The notes under the pieces were generated by a model. That model was not told where the DNA came from, did no database searches, and saw only the letters and a list, made by a program, of their open reading frames with translations. From Gracilaria domingensis (Eukaryota; Rhodophyta; Florideophyceae; Gracilariales; Gracilariaceae): a DNA stretch of 64,000 nt. Of the stretch, positions 45,374 to 55,354 are shown piece by piece; positions within the stretch are counted from its first letter, which is position 1; every line of letters begins with the position of its first letter. A program made the position numbers and the translations under genes. The stretch spans positions 23,473 to 87,472 of the forward strand of contig VCMS01000235.1 in assembly GCA_022539475.1 (NCBI GenBank), in the 5' to 3' direction.

Positions 45374-46798
45374 ATGGATGACATTGTTCTCAACGTAAGC
45401 CCAGCAAAATGGAATGTCGTGAAGTTCATCACGTTAACGCTAATCACAACACCACTAGTCGAACTTGTGTTCCACATTTTCATCAATACTAAGGCCACCT
45501 ATGATGTATTACGAGGGCACAAACTGTTGTTATCAGACTCCCGACTGGGAATGTTTTCCCTTCATGGCACGCATTGGGGGGTACGTCGAAACAGGTGGTT
45601 ACTACTACTGATAGGCATTCCCGTACTCGCAGCTGAACTTTTGTTCGAGTTCTCGTTCTCAGTTACTAGTATCGATGTCGCAGATGAACGAAACGTATGG
45701 CTTCCTCCTTCACATGAGAGATATTATGCAACTCTGGAAGACGATAGCAGGTCGCGACCGACGAGTTTTCCGTTGCAAGCGACGGAATCATGCGTAACTG
45801 GGCCGATCGAAATGGCGAGAAGTGGTTCTTCCACCGATACTTCTGAAGCGTTAATATCAGGATATGAGTATCGTATGAATGGCACGTATGTGGTTCGAAA
45901 ACCATACCTTGGATTGGACAATACTTCAGTGCTGTGTTCAACGTCCAAGACGACTGGACGCGTAAGCTTTGTGGTTCCTCATGTGCTGGTTGATGCTAAT
46001 TCGCAGTGGATTGAGGGTGTGTACGCAGCAGTGAATAGCAGCATATCTGGAACAATACGCGATGCGTTCACAAACGGGAGCCCCTTCAAGTTTATCAGCA
46101 TTTCAATGCGCGCTAATGACAGGGTGGTTTGTATCAGACCACGGGACTTTGGATACCATTGCGCTTTATACGAGGAGGACTCATTCATACTAGCAAACAC
46201 AACGATTTTCTGGGAGGAGCGACCATTTGACAACCTCACAATATCAGTGCTGTTGAGAGCGAGGGGAAGCGGTGTTGAGGGGTTGAAATCTCAAGAGAGA
46301 AGAGTGCGACTGATTGAGGCGGTGGAGCGCATTGGATTTTTGAAAGCGAGACTTTCTGGAAGAAGCACTCTGCAGCGACTGATTGACAAGGACAAAGTGG
46401 AGCGCATCGCATTGATGACGCTCATTGCAGCAAACGAAGAAGGCGTCGGCGGAGTCCGGCAGGAAGTGGGCACGCGACCTATTCTGAGCGGGAGCAAGCA
46501 GTCGGCAACGATGAAAAGAATGGCGTTGATACCGATCGTGCTATTGGCAGCGTTGACGGTGGCTACTGACGGTGCGCTGCGATTTCTGATCGCGAGGAGG
46601 GTGCGGGGTAAGGGCTGGCAGAGAGAAGGACGGGGTACACGACCGTGGCGAGTGGACACGTCGATTCAGTGGATCGCGGACAGGATTTACGACGACTTGC
46701 GGGCGAACGGCGCCAATGCGGCGACGCTTCGACGTGACGTTTCGGCGAAGATGTTGCTCGCGCGCTTTGGCATTCTGCCACGCACCAGCACTTGCTGA
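45374..46798 (+). CDS. Multi-pass membrane protein of unknown family, intact copy
   Basis: A 474-residue uninterrupted frame from ATG 45374. Hydrophobic segments lie at about residues 15-38 (FITLTLITTPLVELVFHIFI), 76-95 (WLLLLIGIPVLAAELLF) and 379-400 (MALIPIVLLAALTVATDGAL). The 280-residue region between the second and third carries several N-glycosylation-type sites (NGT, NTS, NSS, NTT, NLT) and scattered cysteines, which suggests it faces outside or the lumen. The basic tail (ARRVRGKGWQREGRG) would be cytosolic. I know no family with this layout. The broken paralogue on the opposite strand shows the gene has duplicated locally. Confidence 0.65.
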   Translation: MDDIVLNVSPAKWNVVKFITLTLITTPLVELVFHIFINTKATYDVLRGHKLLLSDSRLGMFSLHGTHWGVRRNRWLLLLIGIPVLAAELLFEFSFSVTSIDVADERNVWLPPSHERYYATLEDDSRSRPTSFPLQATESCVTGPIEMARSGSSTDTSEALISGYEYRMNGTYVVRKPYLGLDNTSVLCSTSKTTGRVSFVVPHVLVDANSQWIEGVYAAVNSSISGTIRDAFTNGSPFKFISISMRANDRVVCIRPRDFGYHCALYEEDSFILANTTIFWEERPFDNLTISVLLRARGSGVEGLKSQERRVRLIEAVERIGFLKARLSGRSTLQRLIDKDKVERIALMTLIAANEEGVGGVRQEVGTRPILSGSKQSATMKRMALIPIVLLAALTVATDGALRFLIARRVRGKGWQREGRGTRPWRVDTSIQWIADRIYDDLRANGANAATLRRDVSAKMLLARFGILPRTSTC

Positions 46799-47451
46799 AC
46801 AAGCTATACCCTTGGTAAACGTCATCATAAGGAAATCAGTTCCCATTCCCAGAAACCAAAAGATGGCAACCTGGAAACCGATACGCACCCTGGTCCCTTG
46901 GAGCGTCTCGTTTCAGTAGCCACCATGACACTCATTTCTAACGCAACTATTTTCCTGCTTTCTGGGGATTATCTCGCGCTGAACTCCTGTCCCGGCTCCA
47001 AGGACCATCACAACGGTATCCTTATACCAAGGGTAGCTCGTCGCTTCTTTCTCGCGCGAAAAAGCCTTGCACTTGTAGCGCGGATATCCAGTGCAGACGG
47101 AGATGAAAGTGCGAAATCTTTCCTCCCAAAACCACCATTATCACCAATGGTGGTTGCAGGTCTCATACAAGTCTCAAAATAAATCTCTTGGGGTGCGGTC
47201 TTGCCGGTTGTAGCTTCCTCTCTATTATGGCATCTACTTTCGTCGCCCATAACACCCGCTCCGACCTCATTAAAATCCGATTCACCGCGCATACCTCACG
47301 ACATTTCACCCGTCGTTTGGTTTATTTGAAGGTGTGAGCAAAGTGGGAAACACCGCTATCGCCGTCTTCACCAGTTAAAAAGCTCAAACGAATTAATTCA
47401 AGTGCAATCGGAACTGAAGACGTGATCAGATTTCCAGAACATGTCTGCAGT
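46799..47451. other. Intergenic region with a 10-bp hairpin
   Basis: No supported gene. Perfect arms AACCACCATT (47130-47139) and AATGGTGGTT (47146-47155) enclose a 6-nt loop and could act as a transcript-end hairpin. Confidence 0.45.
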
Positions 47452-50384
47452 ATGAGAAATACTAGTTCTCAGAATATCATTGTTCATCCTCCTCTTGAGG
47501 TCAGTCCCTATGATAATCGTCAGTATCGTGCTGTAACACTCTCAAATGATCTGGGCGTACTTATTGCCTCCGATCCTACGTCAGATGAAGCTGCAGTCTC
47601 TCTCGATGTGGCAGTTGGATATTTCTCGGATCCCAAACATATGCCTGGACTTGCCCATTTCGTTGAACACATGATACTTCTCGGTACTCAAAAATATCCA
47701 GACGAAAGCTCCTATAGCAGCTTTTTAGCAGCTAACGGCGGATCTCGCAATGCATCTACAACTAAGGAACACACGAACTACTTCTTTCACATTATGGTCA
47801 CAGACAAAACTCATGAAGATGTCGAAGGCAGATGCCGATGTTCAAAGAAGCCTTGGATAGATTCTCCCAGTTTTTTAAGGCTCCACTTTTCGATAAGAAT
47901 TCAATAGAAAGAGAACTAAAAAGCTGTACATTCAGAGCATCAAAAGAATCTTCTGGACGACTCTTGGCGGATTCGCCAAGTGCTTTCCGCGTTATCCAAT
48001 CCAGAACATCCAGAAAGCAAGTTTATAACTGGGACAAAGGAAAGCCTTATGGACAGTCCTAAGAAAAAAGGTTTAGAAACACGCTCTGCTTTGCTTGAAT
48101 TTTATCATTCATATTATTCGGCAAATATTATGAAGCTTTGTATTATTAGTCCACATCCTATAGATATCATGCAACAGTGGGTATGTGAGCTCTTTTCCAG
48201 CGTACCAAACAGTGGACGTGAACTACCATGTCAGCTATATCGCAGCATTTCTCCGATTCGGAAAGAGGATCAAGGCCAGAAAATTTTTGTGCAGGCCATT
48301 GCTGATATTCGATACTTAGGCATATTTTGGACAACATCGCGATGCCCGAATGAAATTCGCTCTTCCCCTGGAGACTACGTCGCAAGACTTGTTGAAGATG
48401 AGGGACATGGGGGTCTTTTGAATTTATTGAAAGTACATGGTTGGGCTACTGAATTGTTTTGTAATTATATCCAACATATGACCTCCAATGAGTTTATAAT
48501 TGAGACATCCCTTACCGTTGATGGCATTGATCATACTGATGAAATAATATGCTTGATGTTTCAGAGCATTCGCCTCATTAAAGAAAAAGGAATAACACGG
48601 ACAATATATAAAGAAAAGTCCCTTTTGGAAGAAAACGCCTTTAAGTTTAATGAAAAGGAAGATCCTGTTGAATTTGTAGTGTCAGGTTCTGGCTGCATGC
48701 ACATTCTGAAGCCAGGTCAATATCTCAGTGGACAAGTGAAATGTATGGAGTATAACCCAGGTGATATCCGAAATCTTTTGGACCAGCTCACGCCTGAAAA
48801 CTGTCGTTTAGTTATCTCCAATATATTTGTGAAGGACAAGACCAACTTGATAGAAAAATGGTACGACACTTCTTACGGTGTTGAAAAAATACCACCAGAA
48901 TCGATATCGGTATGGAAAACCACCCCATGCAATCTAACGTTGCGGCTGCCAAAATCAAATCCCTTCATTCCCACGCAATTCAACTTATACAATCCTCGTA
49001 ATTTGGACGAGAGGAAGTGCGTATCAGGGCCAAGGCTTGTTCACGCGACGAAACACATGGATATTTACCATAAGCTTAATACATCATTCCAAACTCCAAA
49101 GGTTTGCATCCTAATATTTGTACGGATACCAGGATTGTATATAAGCCCTGTCACAGATTTAATGAACCAGCTGTTTGTCATGCTCGTCGAAGATGCACTT
49201 AGAGAGTGTTGCTATCCAGCTCGAAAAGCAGGATTTCAGTATAACATCATCGCAGTCACCTTTGGCCTCGTGATCCATGTAGCTGGTTACAATCACCGCA
49301 TCGATGTTCTTCTGGAAACAATATTTCAGAAACTTGCTACTCTACGTGTGGAGCCAACTCGTTTTGAAATACAGAAGGATATATTGCAAAGGAATGTCCA
49401 TCATTTATCTAATCTCCCACCATTCATGAAAGCTGAAATCAACACCGAATGTTTACTGCATGAACCTCGATGGATTCACAGTGACTACTTGGAAGCATTT
49501 CTGGATGACTGCATCACGCTAGCTGAAATGGCAACCTACTCGAAAGAATTTCCGATACGCGCTCATATAACAGCTTTGGTGAACGGCAATATTCTCAAAA
49601 AGTCTGCCATTGATATGATGAAAGTCGCCTATTCCATCTTGCAGTACAGTCAAGTAAAAAACTTCGAGCAACCTAGCCAAAGAATTGTGCAACTACCTCA
49701 GAGAGATATTTTCTACAGGATGCAAAATAGTAACAGTTTGGACCCGAATTCAGCCATAGAAGTTTATTTTCAGATTGGGTTAGAGCACAACGTTCGTAAA
49801 GACTTCATGCTTGAACTCTTGAGTGAAATATTGTCCGATCCCTTTTATCATGAACTACGAACAGTTCAGCAATTGGGCTACATAGTGAGAGAAGGACACC
49901 GTACATCCCATAATACTAGTGGGATTTTCTTCCAGATTCATTCCACAGTAAATGTCCAGATCATCTACTGGTCCGAATTGATGATTTCTTCATGTCAGCG
50001 AGAGGAAAAGTACTTGAACACATGGCTGACATAACATTTGATCAATTCAAATCCGGTTTGAAGTCCAAGCAAAATCAACCACCTGTGAATTTAGAACGAG
50101 AGTCGTTATGGTTTTGGAGCGAAATCCATAACGAAGAGAGAAATTTTGATCGATTGAAATATGAGAAAGTTTTGGAAACCATTCGGAAAAAGGACTTACT
50201 AAACTTTTACGACAAGTACATCGTTCCAGGAGGAGAACGTAGACTAAAAATAATTTCACAGATCTACGGCAGAAAGCATCCCTTCAAAAAAAGGAAGAAG
50301 GTACCAGTGGGAGCAATAAGTGTTAAAGACCCACATGCATTTAGAACAAATTATCCTTTATACCCAGCTACTAGATTTGCGTAG
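47452..50384 (+). pseudogene. IDE: Insulin-degrading-enzyme-like M16 metalloprotease, three frame breaks
   Basis: The start ATG 47452 opens RNTSSQNIIVHPPLEVSPYDNRQYR, a normal M16A beginning. The inverted zinc site HFVEH is at 47656-47670, followed by the family words LGTQKYPDESSYSSFLAANGG and TNYFF. The four M16 lobes follow over about 960 residues, including QQLGYIV in the third/fourth lobe and a C-terminal VPGGERRLKI. The frame changes by one base near 47825, near 47925 at an AAAAA run, and near 49980. Codons on either side continue the family alignment without loss, so introns cannot explain them. Either this is a recent pseudogene or the sequence has small indels. Functional enzymes cut small peptides in cytosol or peroxisomes. 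Confidence 0.75.
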
Positions 50385-51058
50385 TGCATGCTTAGCTTGG
50401 CTATCAATAATCACGGTTATTTTAATACTTAGTATATTTGGGTGTAAGAGTTACAGAAGTTTCAAACTTCTGTCACACATACCAAGGGTACATGATGATT
50501 CATTATTAGAGCTTTGTCAAGTTTGCTACACGAAAAAATTCCTGAAGCTCCGCAAAAGAAGCTTCTCCATTATCAACACGAGCGAGAAATTGCAACAACG
50601 GCAAAATCAAAATTTTGAGAAACGTACTTCTCAAAGACAAAAATTCGCAAATTACTTTGGCGGGGGCCTTACAATTTTAACAAAACCTGGTTTTCACTTT
50701 CCACGCATTTGCGCATATAGTACATCTGTTCGAAAAGGTTTTATTGTCGATACAGTTTGAATTTGTCTACATATTGAAGGCTTCACTTTTAGGAAGATCA
50801 ATGTGCTTCACTTTGAAGCACATTGATCTTCCTAAAAGAGGGCAAATCTTGTATAATAATTTCTTTAGACTATATCGTTCAGTATTTATTATTACTTTGT
50901 TAATTGTATTAAACCCTCATAAGTCTCTTGTATTGTCATCAGTTCTGTTGCTGTGTTTTCTGGACGTTTGTTGTTGTAAACAGCTCAAGCTTCATCAAGA
51001 AGCAAATAAGAAAGTAAAGTAGGTCCAAGATCATTGATCGTGGATTTGCATTCACGGG
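50385..51058. other. AT-rich region with a long perfect hairpin
   Basis: An open frame (about 50335-50760) overlaps the end of the protease gene and includes one hydrophobic segment (WLSIITVILILSIFG), but has no family match. The hairpin at 50786-50838 is the notable feature. Confidence 0.35.
50786..50838. repeat. Perfect 25-bp hairpin with a 3-nt loop
   Basis: Arms 50786-50810 and 50814-50838 are exact reverse complements, separated by CTT. The sequence starts CTTTTAGGAAGATCAATG. Such a fold would be very stable in RNA or as a DNA cruciform. No element ends or coding sense is apparent. Confidence 0.85.
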
Positions 51059-51823
51059 TTAGCTCAGTAGAAGACCCATATAGGTCTTCATTATAGTCCC
51101 AGTAACTTCGCTGCTACCTCCTCGGATTAAGAACCATGATCTGACAGCAATCATCATGCAAAGTATGAGGGCAGCATCAAGGCCTGCTTCTACTCGTGCA
51201 CGAATAACAAACTGATTCCATTCTCGAAGCGATCCTAATTCTCGACCCGTGGCAACCTCCGTCATTATGGTCTTTGTTTTCAATATCGTACTTATCTCAA
51301 CTTTTAAGAATGGGTCGCCACCGCTGTTTCCGCGATATCCATATACTTTCTTAGTGAATCCATGAGCAACCTTTCGAAACGTGACAATAGTATGGCCTCT
51401 TTCTAAGTTGATAACTGCAATCCCTGCATTGAGACCTGATTCGATTGCGCCAGCTCCAAATAGCAATACTTTTTCGGCTGTATAAAACCTCATTGGCTGA
51501 AATGATTTAAGATGGTCAAGGGTAAAGACTTTTGTGCCTGTATCCTTCTCAACAATCTTTCTCCTCACCAACTTGAATTCACGTGCAGAGTCGGACACAG
51601 AACGGCCAGTTTCATACTCTTCTCTTCTTTCACTCAAAGCGTTAGAACTCGATGGAGCTATTGAGGACGACGCGGCAGGTGGAGACGCCGGCGGAGACTG
51701 GGGCGAAGACGGATTTTCTGCTGGAAAATGCCATTGCGACTGATCAGTTTCGGTGTTGACGTAGTACACGCCTCCGTCTGGAGTGCGCTGCTCCACCCAG
51801 TTTTCTGGGAGTGGGGGTGACAT
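51059..51823 (-). CDS. WW-domain protein with a LURP-one/scramblase-like C-terminus
   Basis: A 254-residue intact frame. Residues 4-33 form a WW domain (LPENWVEQRTPDGGVYYVNTETDQSQWHFP) with both signature tryptophans and the Y-Y-V-N core; the second ends in the usual W-x-x-P spacing. WW domains bind proline-rich peptides. A proline/serine linker follows. From about residue 80, FKLVRRKIVEKDTGTKVFTLDH and later VEAGLDAALILCMMIAVRSW resemble the LOR/phospholipid-scramblase beta barrel with its hydrophobic last helix. That assignment is weaker than the WW call. Together it would be a membrane-associated adaptor. It is read toward the M16 gene. Confidence 0.65.
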   Translation of the reverse strand: MSPPLPENWVEQRTPDGGVYYVNTETDQSQWHFPAENPSSPQSPPASPPAASSSIAPSSSNALSERREEYETGRSVSDSAREFKLVRRKIVEKDTGTKVFTLDHLKSFQPMRFYTAEKVLLFGAGAIESGLNAGIAVINLERGHTIVTFRKVAHGFTKKVYGYRGNSGGDPFLKVEISTILKTKTIMTEVATGRELGSLREWNQFVIRARVEAGLDAALILCMMIAVRSWFLIRGGSSEVTGTIMKTYMGLLLS

Positions 51824-52465
51824 GATAGACGACGGAGGTTGTCAACTCAAAACAACCTCTCGTCCAGCATGTAGCGGTCTTAAACACAGAAAGGAAAGAG
51901 CGTATTTACACGCATTCATGTTCAACGTATTGCCGAAGCAAGAGATTGTAAGGAGCTACAACCTGTGGGCCTTATATGCGCATGAAGGCGTTGGGTACGG
52001 ACAGGGGACGATGCTTCATTGGGACTAAAGGTAAATGAAACGTACGGACAGAAGGAACTTTTGCAAATAGCTGCACGTACATATTCTTTTTGTTAGCTTT
52101 GAGAGGAGTCACGATGAGTAGAATAGTCACTGACGGTTGGAAGCATTAAATAGTTTAATGCTTCCAACAACGGAATTTCGTCTCGCAACAATGACATCAT
52201 CGCGACGATCAGATGTTGTACCTTACATGATAAGGATTTACTCTCATTCTCTGCCCCGCAATATATTCAAACAGCGAATGAGGCGATCTGGAGGTGAATA
52301 TGAGGGACATTTGGGGGGATGTTGTAAGACAGGAAGATATACGCAAGAATTAGTAGCAAGTCCCTATGCGTGTTCGTATTTCACGCAACCGACAACGGCA
52401 GCAGAGAAGCAAGGCGCAGCAGACACTAATCCAGCGATGGAGCGCGTCCTGAAGAACACAACACC
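51824..52465. promoter_or_regulatory. Divergent region between WW-domain and ankyrin genes
   Basis: About 640 bp between outward-facing genes. It includes the perfect hairpin at 52136-52168. A frame at 52137-52469 (plus) leads into the ankyrin gene one frame off and may hold its true start after an intron or indel. Confidence 0.45.
52136..52168. repeat. Perfect 15-bp hairpin with a 3-nt loop
   Basis: GTTGGAAGCATTAAA (52136-52150), TAG, TTTAATGCTTCCAAC (52154-52168). Arms are exact. It lies about 300 bp upstream of the ankyrin gene. Confidence 0.85.
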
Positions 52466-54913
52466 TTGACTTTGGAGGCGAAGAGCGCGCGCAACGAAGC
52501 ACCAATATCATTTGTAAGGGGGCTAGGCCAAAGGCTTCGCGAAGCCGCGGGAAAAGAAGACTTGGATCTCGTGACGACGTTGCTGGATCGAGGCGCAGAC
52601 GTAAACTCCAGAGACAAAATTGGCGGAACTGCGCTGCATTATGCCGTGAAGCAAGGTAACGCTGCGATAGTGGAGGTGCTGCTGGCGCGGCGCGCCGACG
52701 TGGGCTGCAGAGACAAGGACGGAACTACTCCCACGCATGTGGCCGCTTTGAATGGACACTTGCACGTGCTTGAAGCACTTCTGGATCGTGGCGCAGCCGT
52801 CAACTCTAAAACGCACACGGGTCTTCATGCGTTGCACTACGCCGCTATGAATGGACATTGTGCAGTGGTAACAGCGCTGGTGCAGCGCGGCGCCGACGTT
52901 AACTGCATATCACAGAATGGCGAAATGACGGCGACTCACGCCGCCGCATTCAATGGCGACGTGGCCGTGCTCAAAGTTCTGCTGACTGCAGGCGCCGACG
53001 TCCACCTCAGGGACGCAGACGGTCTACAGGCGCTACACTTTACGGCGTTCCATGGACACGAGGCCGCTCTGCAAGAGCTGGTGGCAGCCGGCGCGGACGT
53101 CAACAGTGCGGTACCGTCCGAAGGCGCCACTGCGCTGCACATGGCCGCATTGGGAGGGCAAGTGGGCATTGTGCGCCTGCTGCTCGAGCACGGCGCCGAC
53201 GTCCACCGCCCCGACTGCCGAGGTGACACGCCGCTGCACACGGCCGCCCAGGAGAAGAACGAGGCCGAGGCGCACGCGCTGTGGCGTGCCGGCGGCGACC
53301 CGCGCAGACCCAATTACATCGGCGAGACACCGCTGCAGCACCTGCCGCCAAACAGCGCGCTGGCGCGGCAGATGCGCGACGCGCCGCTTGCACTGGCCGT
53401 GTCGCAGCGCCCTCAAGACCCTCCGCCGCTCACAACGCTGCAGCGCGTGTGGCTGCACGCCAAGAGCTCCATTATCACACAGCAGCAGCTGCTGGCCGCG
53501 CTAAGCGCCGAGCACATCGGCTGCTTCTCCGACTTCGTGCTCGCGCACCACCTGCTACTGCTTGCCGTTCGCCAGCGCGTGCTCACGCGATCGCAGATCG
53601 CCACCTTTGGCGGCAGTCGCGACTACCTGCTGGAGAACGTCTACCTGCCCGTCACCAAGTTCTCGCTCAGCGCCGAGCACAAGTTCTGGTTGTCAAATGT
53701 ACTGTCATACGCCGAGAAAAGGCGCTTCATTCGGGAGGGTAATGCCGTTTTGGTAAAGGTCGTCGCCGATCTGCGCGCCGAGATCCGCGAGATGCGCCTG
53801 GAAATGCGCTCGGCGCTCGTGACGGTTGCGCGCGAAATCAGTAGCTTAAACCATCGCGTCACCGCTGTAGAGAACTGGACAGACAAAGCTGTCAAAAGTT
53901 TTGAGCAGCTCTGCGAAGGTCAACGGCAAATGGTCACTGATATGAAAAACATGGCCGCCAGCCTACAGCAGCTGCATGACCTGCTGAAGAAACAGCAACG
54001 CAACCGCATCCTCGCAGCAACGTTGGGTTTTTGTCTTTCAATGATTCCAGTCGTTGGCGGTGTTCTTTCTAACGCTTCATTTGCTTTAACTGAGATTGGC
54101 TTTGGCTTTACTGTGGAGCAAGCCAGCTCTGCCGCCAGCACAGCAGTCAGCAGCATTTTGGCTGTGGATATAAGCAAGTTTCAGACCGCTCCCTTACTCG
54201 TGAGCGACCATATCCTCAACAGGCTCCCTCACGTCACCAGAAAACGTGTCGAGGCCGTTGTCGAACAAACTGACTTCGAAACGCTTCCAAATCTGCAACA
54301 GAGTCTTAATGTTGTTGTGGAGGAGCTCACGGATCCTGATGACGATCCAGGTACAGAAGTACACGAGATTGAAGATGAATTGCATCAACGATTTACTATT
54401 CTGGCAACCAGGTCTCACTTAGGTGCACAAACGGTCACTGCTCAGGATGCCGTACCGGAACTACAGCACATGTTACAACGGTATTACGATCACAAAGGCG
54501 CCGGTGTCACTGTAGACAGAGATGAGGTAGAAGATTCGGTTATGCAACAAATGGACCACACCAGCGGTTTACTTGACGTAGATGCATTCATCCGGGCATT
54601 TCACCAGCTGTGCAAAAACAACGGAGCCTCTAGTAGTCAACGAGAGCCACCTGAGCTCCGAAGTAGATTCCAGAGTGCCACAGGGTCCAAGACACTTCTA
54701 AGAACTAGAGTTGCAAAGCTGCTTTTGCATGCACTGTTCAAATCGTCTGGCGGTGAGTCAAGTTCCTCCCATGAAAAGTTATCATTCACCCGAACACGGA
54801 ATGAGTGGAATGAAACAGAAGTGGATGTACTGCTGCGGAAACACAGCTCAGCTGAAAACTTCATAGACGAAGATGGGTTTGTTCAGGTTGCAATGAAAGT
54901 TTTGTTCGTGTGA
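52466..54913 (+). CDS. Large ankyrin-repeat protein with a hydrophobic central segment
   Basis: The frame is open from 52430 to the stop at 54913, but has no ATG before the first repeat, so the 5' part is unresolved (upstream exon or indel). Counting from 52466, residues about 30-285 hold seven to eight ankyrin repeats (for example GGTALHYAVKQGNAAIVEVLL, GATALHMAALGGQVGIVRLLL), which bind proteins. Residues about 430-510 form a coiled coil (LRAEIREMRLEMRSAL, MAASLQQLHDLLKKQQ). A glycine-rich hydrophobic stretch follows at 512-560 (ATLGFCLSMIPVVGGVLS). The last 250 residues are acidic, with two EF-hand-like pieces (MDHTSGLLDVDAFIRAF and ENFIDEDGFVQVAM). The hydrophobic part could insert in membrane. 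Substrate or partner is unknown. Confidence 0.7.
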   Translation: MTLEAKSARNEAPISFVRGLGQRLREAAGKEDLDLVTTLLDRGADVNSRDKIGGTALHYAVKQGNAAIVEVLLARRADVGCRDKDGTTPTHVAALNGHLHVLEALLDRGAAVNSKTHTGLHALHYAAMNGHCAVVTALVQRGADVNCISQNGEMTATHAAAFNGDVAVLKVLLTAGADVHLRDADGLQALHFTAFHGHEAALQELVAAGADVNSAVPSEGATALHMAALGGQVGIVRLLLEHGADVHRPDCRGDTPLHTAAQEKNEAEAHALWRAGGDPRRPNYIGETPLQHLPPNSALARQMRDAPLALAVSQRPQDPPPLTTLQRVWLHAKSSIITQQQLLAALSAEHIGCFSDFVLAHHLLLLAVRQRVLTRSQIATFGGSRDYLLENVYLPVTKFSLSAEHKFWLSNVLSYAEKRRFIREGNAVLVKVVADLRAEIREMRLEMRSALVTVAREISSLNHRVTAVENWTDKAVKSFEQLCEGQRQMVTDMKNMAASLQQLHDLLKKQQRNRILAATLGFCLSMIPVVGGVLSNASFALTEIGFGFTVEQASSAASTAVSSILAVDISKFQTAPLLVSDHILNRLPHVTRKRVEAVVEQTDFETLPNLQQSLNVVVEELTDPDDDPGTEVHEIEDELHQRFTILATRSHLGAQTVTAQDAVPELQHMLQRYYDHKGAGVTVDRDEVEDSVMQQMDHTSGLLDVDAFIRAFHQLCKNNGASSSQREPPELRSRFQSATGSKTLLRTRVAKLLLHALFKSSGGESSSSHEKLSFTRTRNEWNETEVDVLLRKHSSAENFIDEDGFVQVAMKVLFV

Positions 54914-55331
54914 CCGGTCACAATGGTCGACCAAAGGCCATCGCCCAAGAACGCATCAAATTTTGTCTCTCTCATTCCCTGCAACATTTATCTTTCTCGA
55001 AGGCTTAAATTGGTACATGGCTTCATTTGGTAAGGCGAATTTCGCGTCGCAGCTCAGCGCCTTCTCCCACGCCGTAAGGCGCTGTCCACGCGCCGTCGGG
55101 AAAAGTCAGAAGAGAAACACATTAATAGCAAAGCTCTATACATGGGCAAAAGCTGGCTGTTTTGATCTAATTAAGATCTCGTCTCAAAAAAGTCTTGTAG
55201 AAATAGGCCGCTTGCTACAAATTGGCGGTCAATCTCATTTCTGGAGGATTCAGCGTTTTACCGCTTTATAAATAGATATCTTAAGTTCGTGTCAAAGAAG
55301 CTGCTGTCCTACAATAAAAGTCTTTGTTTAT

Positions 55332-55354
55332 ATGCGCCGTGTCACACGGCGCAT
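55332..55354. repeat. Perfect odd palindrome ATGCGCCGTGT-C-ACACGGCGCAT
   Basis: 11-bp arms (55332-55342 and 55344-55354) around a single C. It is GC-rich within AT-rich DNA, 420 bp after the ankyrin stop. Confidence 0.85.

Noticed and set aside
47820-47935. Introns as the cause of the M16 frame changes
   Set aside because: Aligned residues continue directly across each break, leaving no room for an intron.
51040-51080. tRNA-like word GGTTAGCTCAGTAG
   Set aside because: It resembles a tRNA D-arm, but there is no acceptor stem or T-arm around it and it overlaps the stop of the WW-domain gene.
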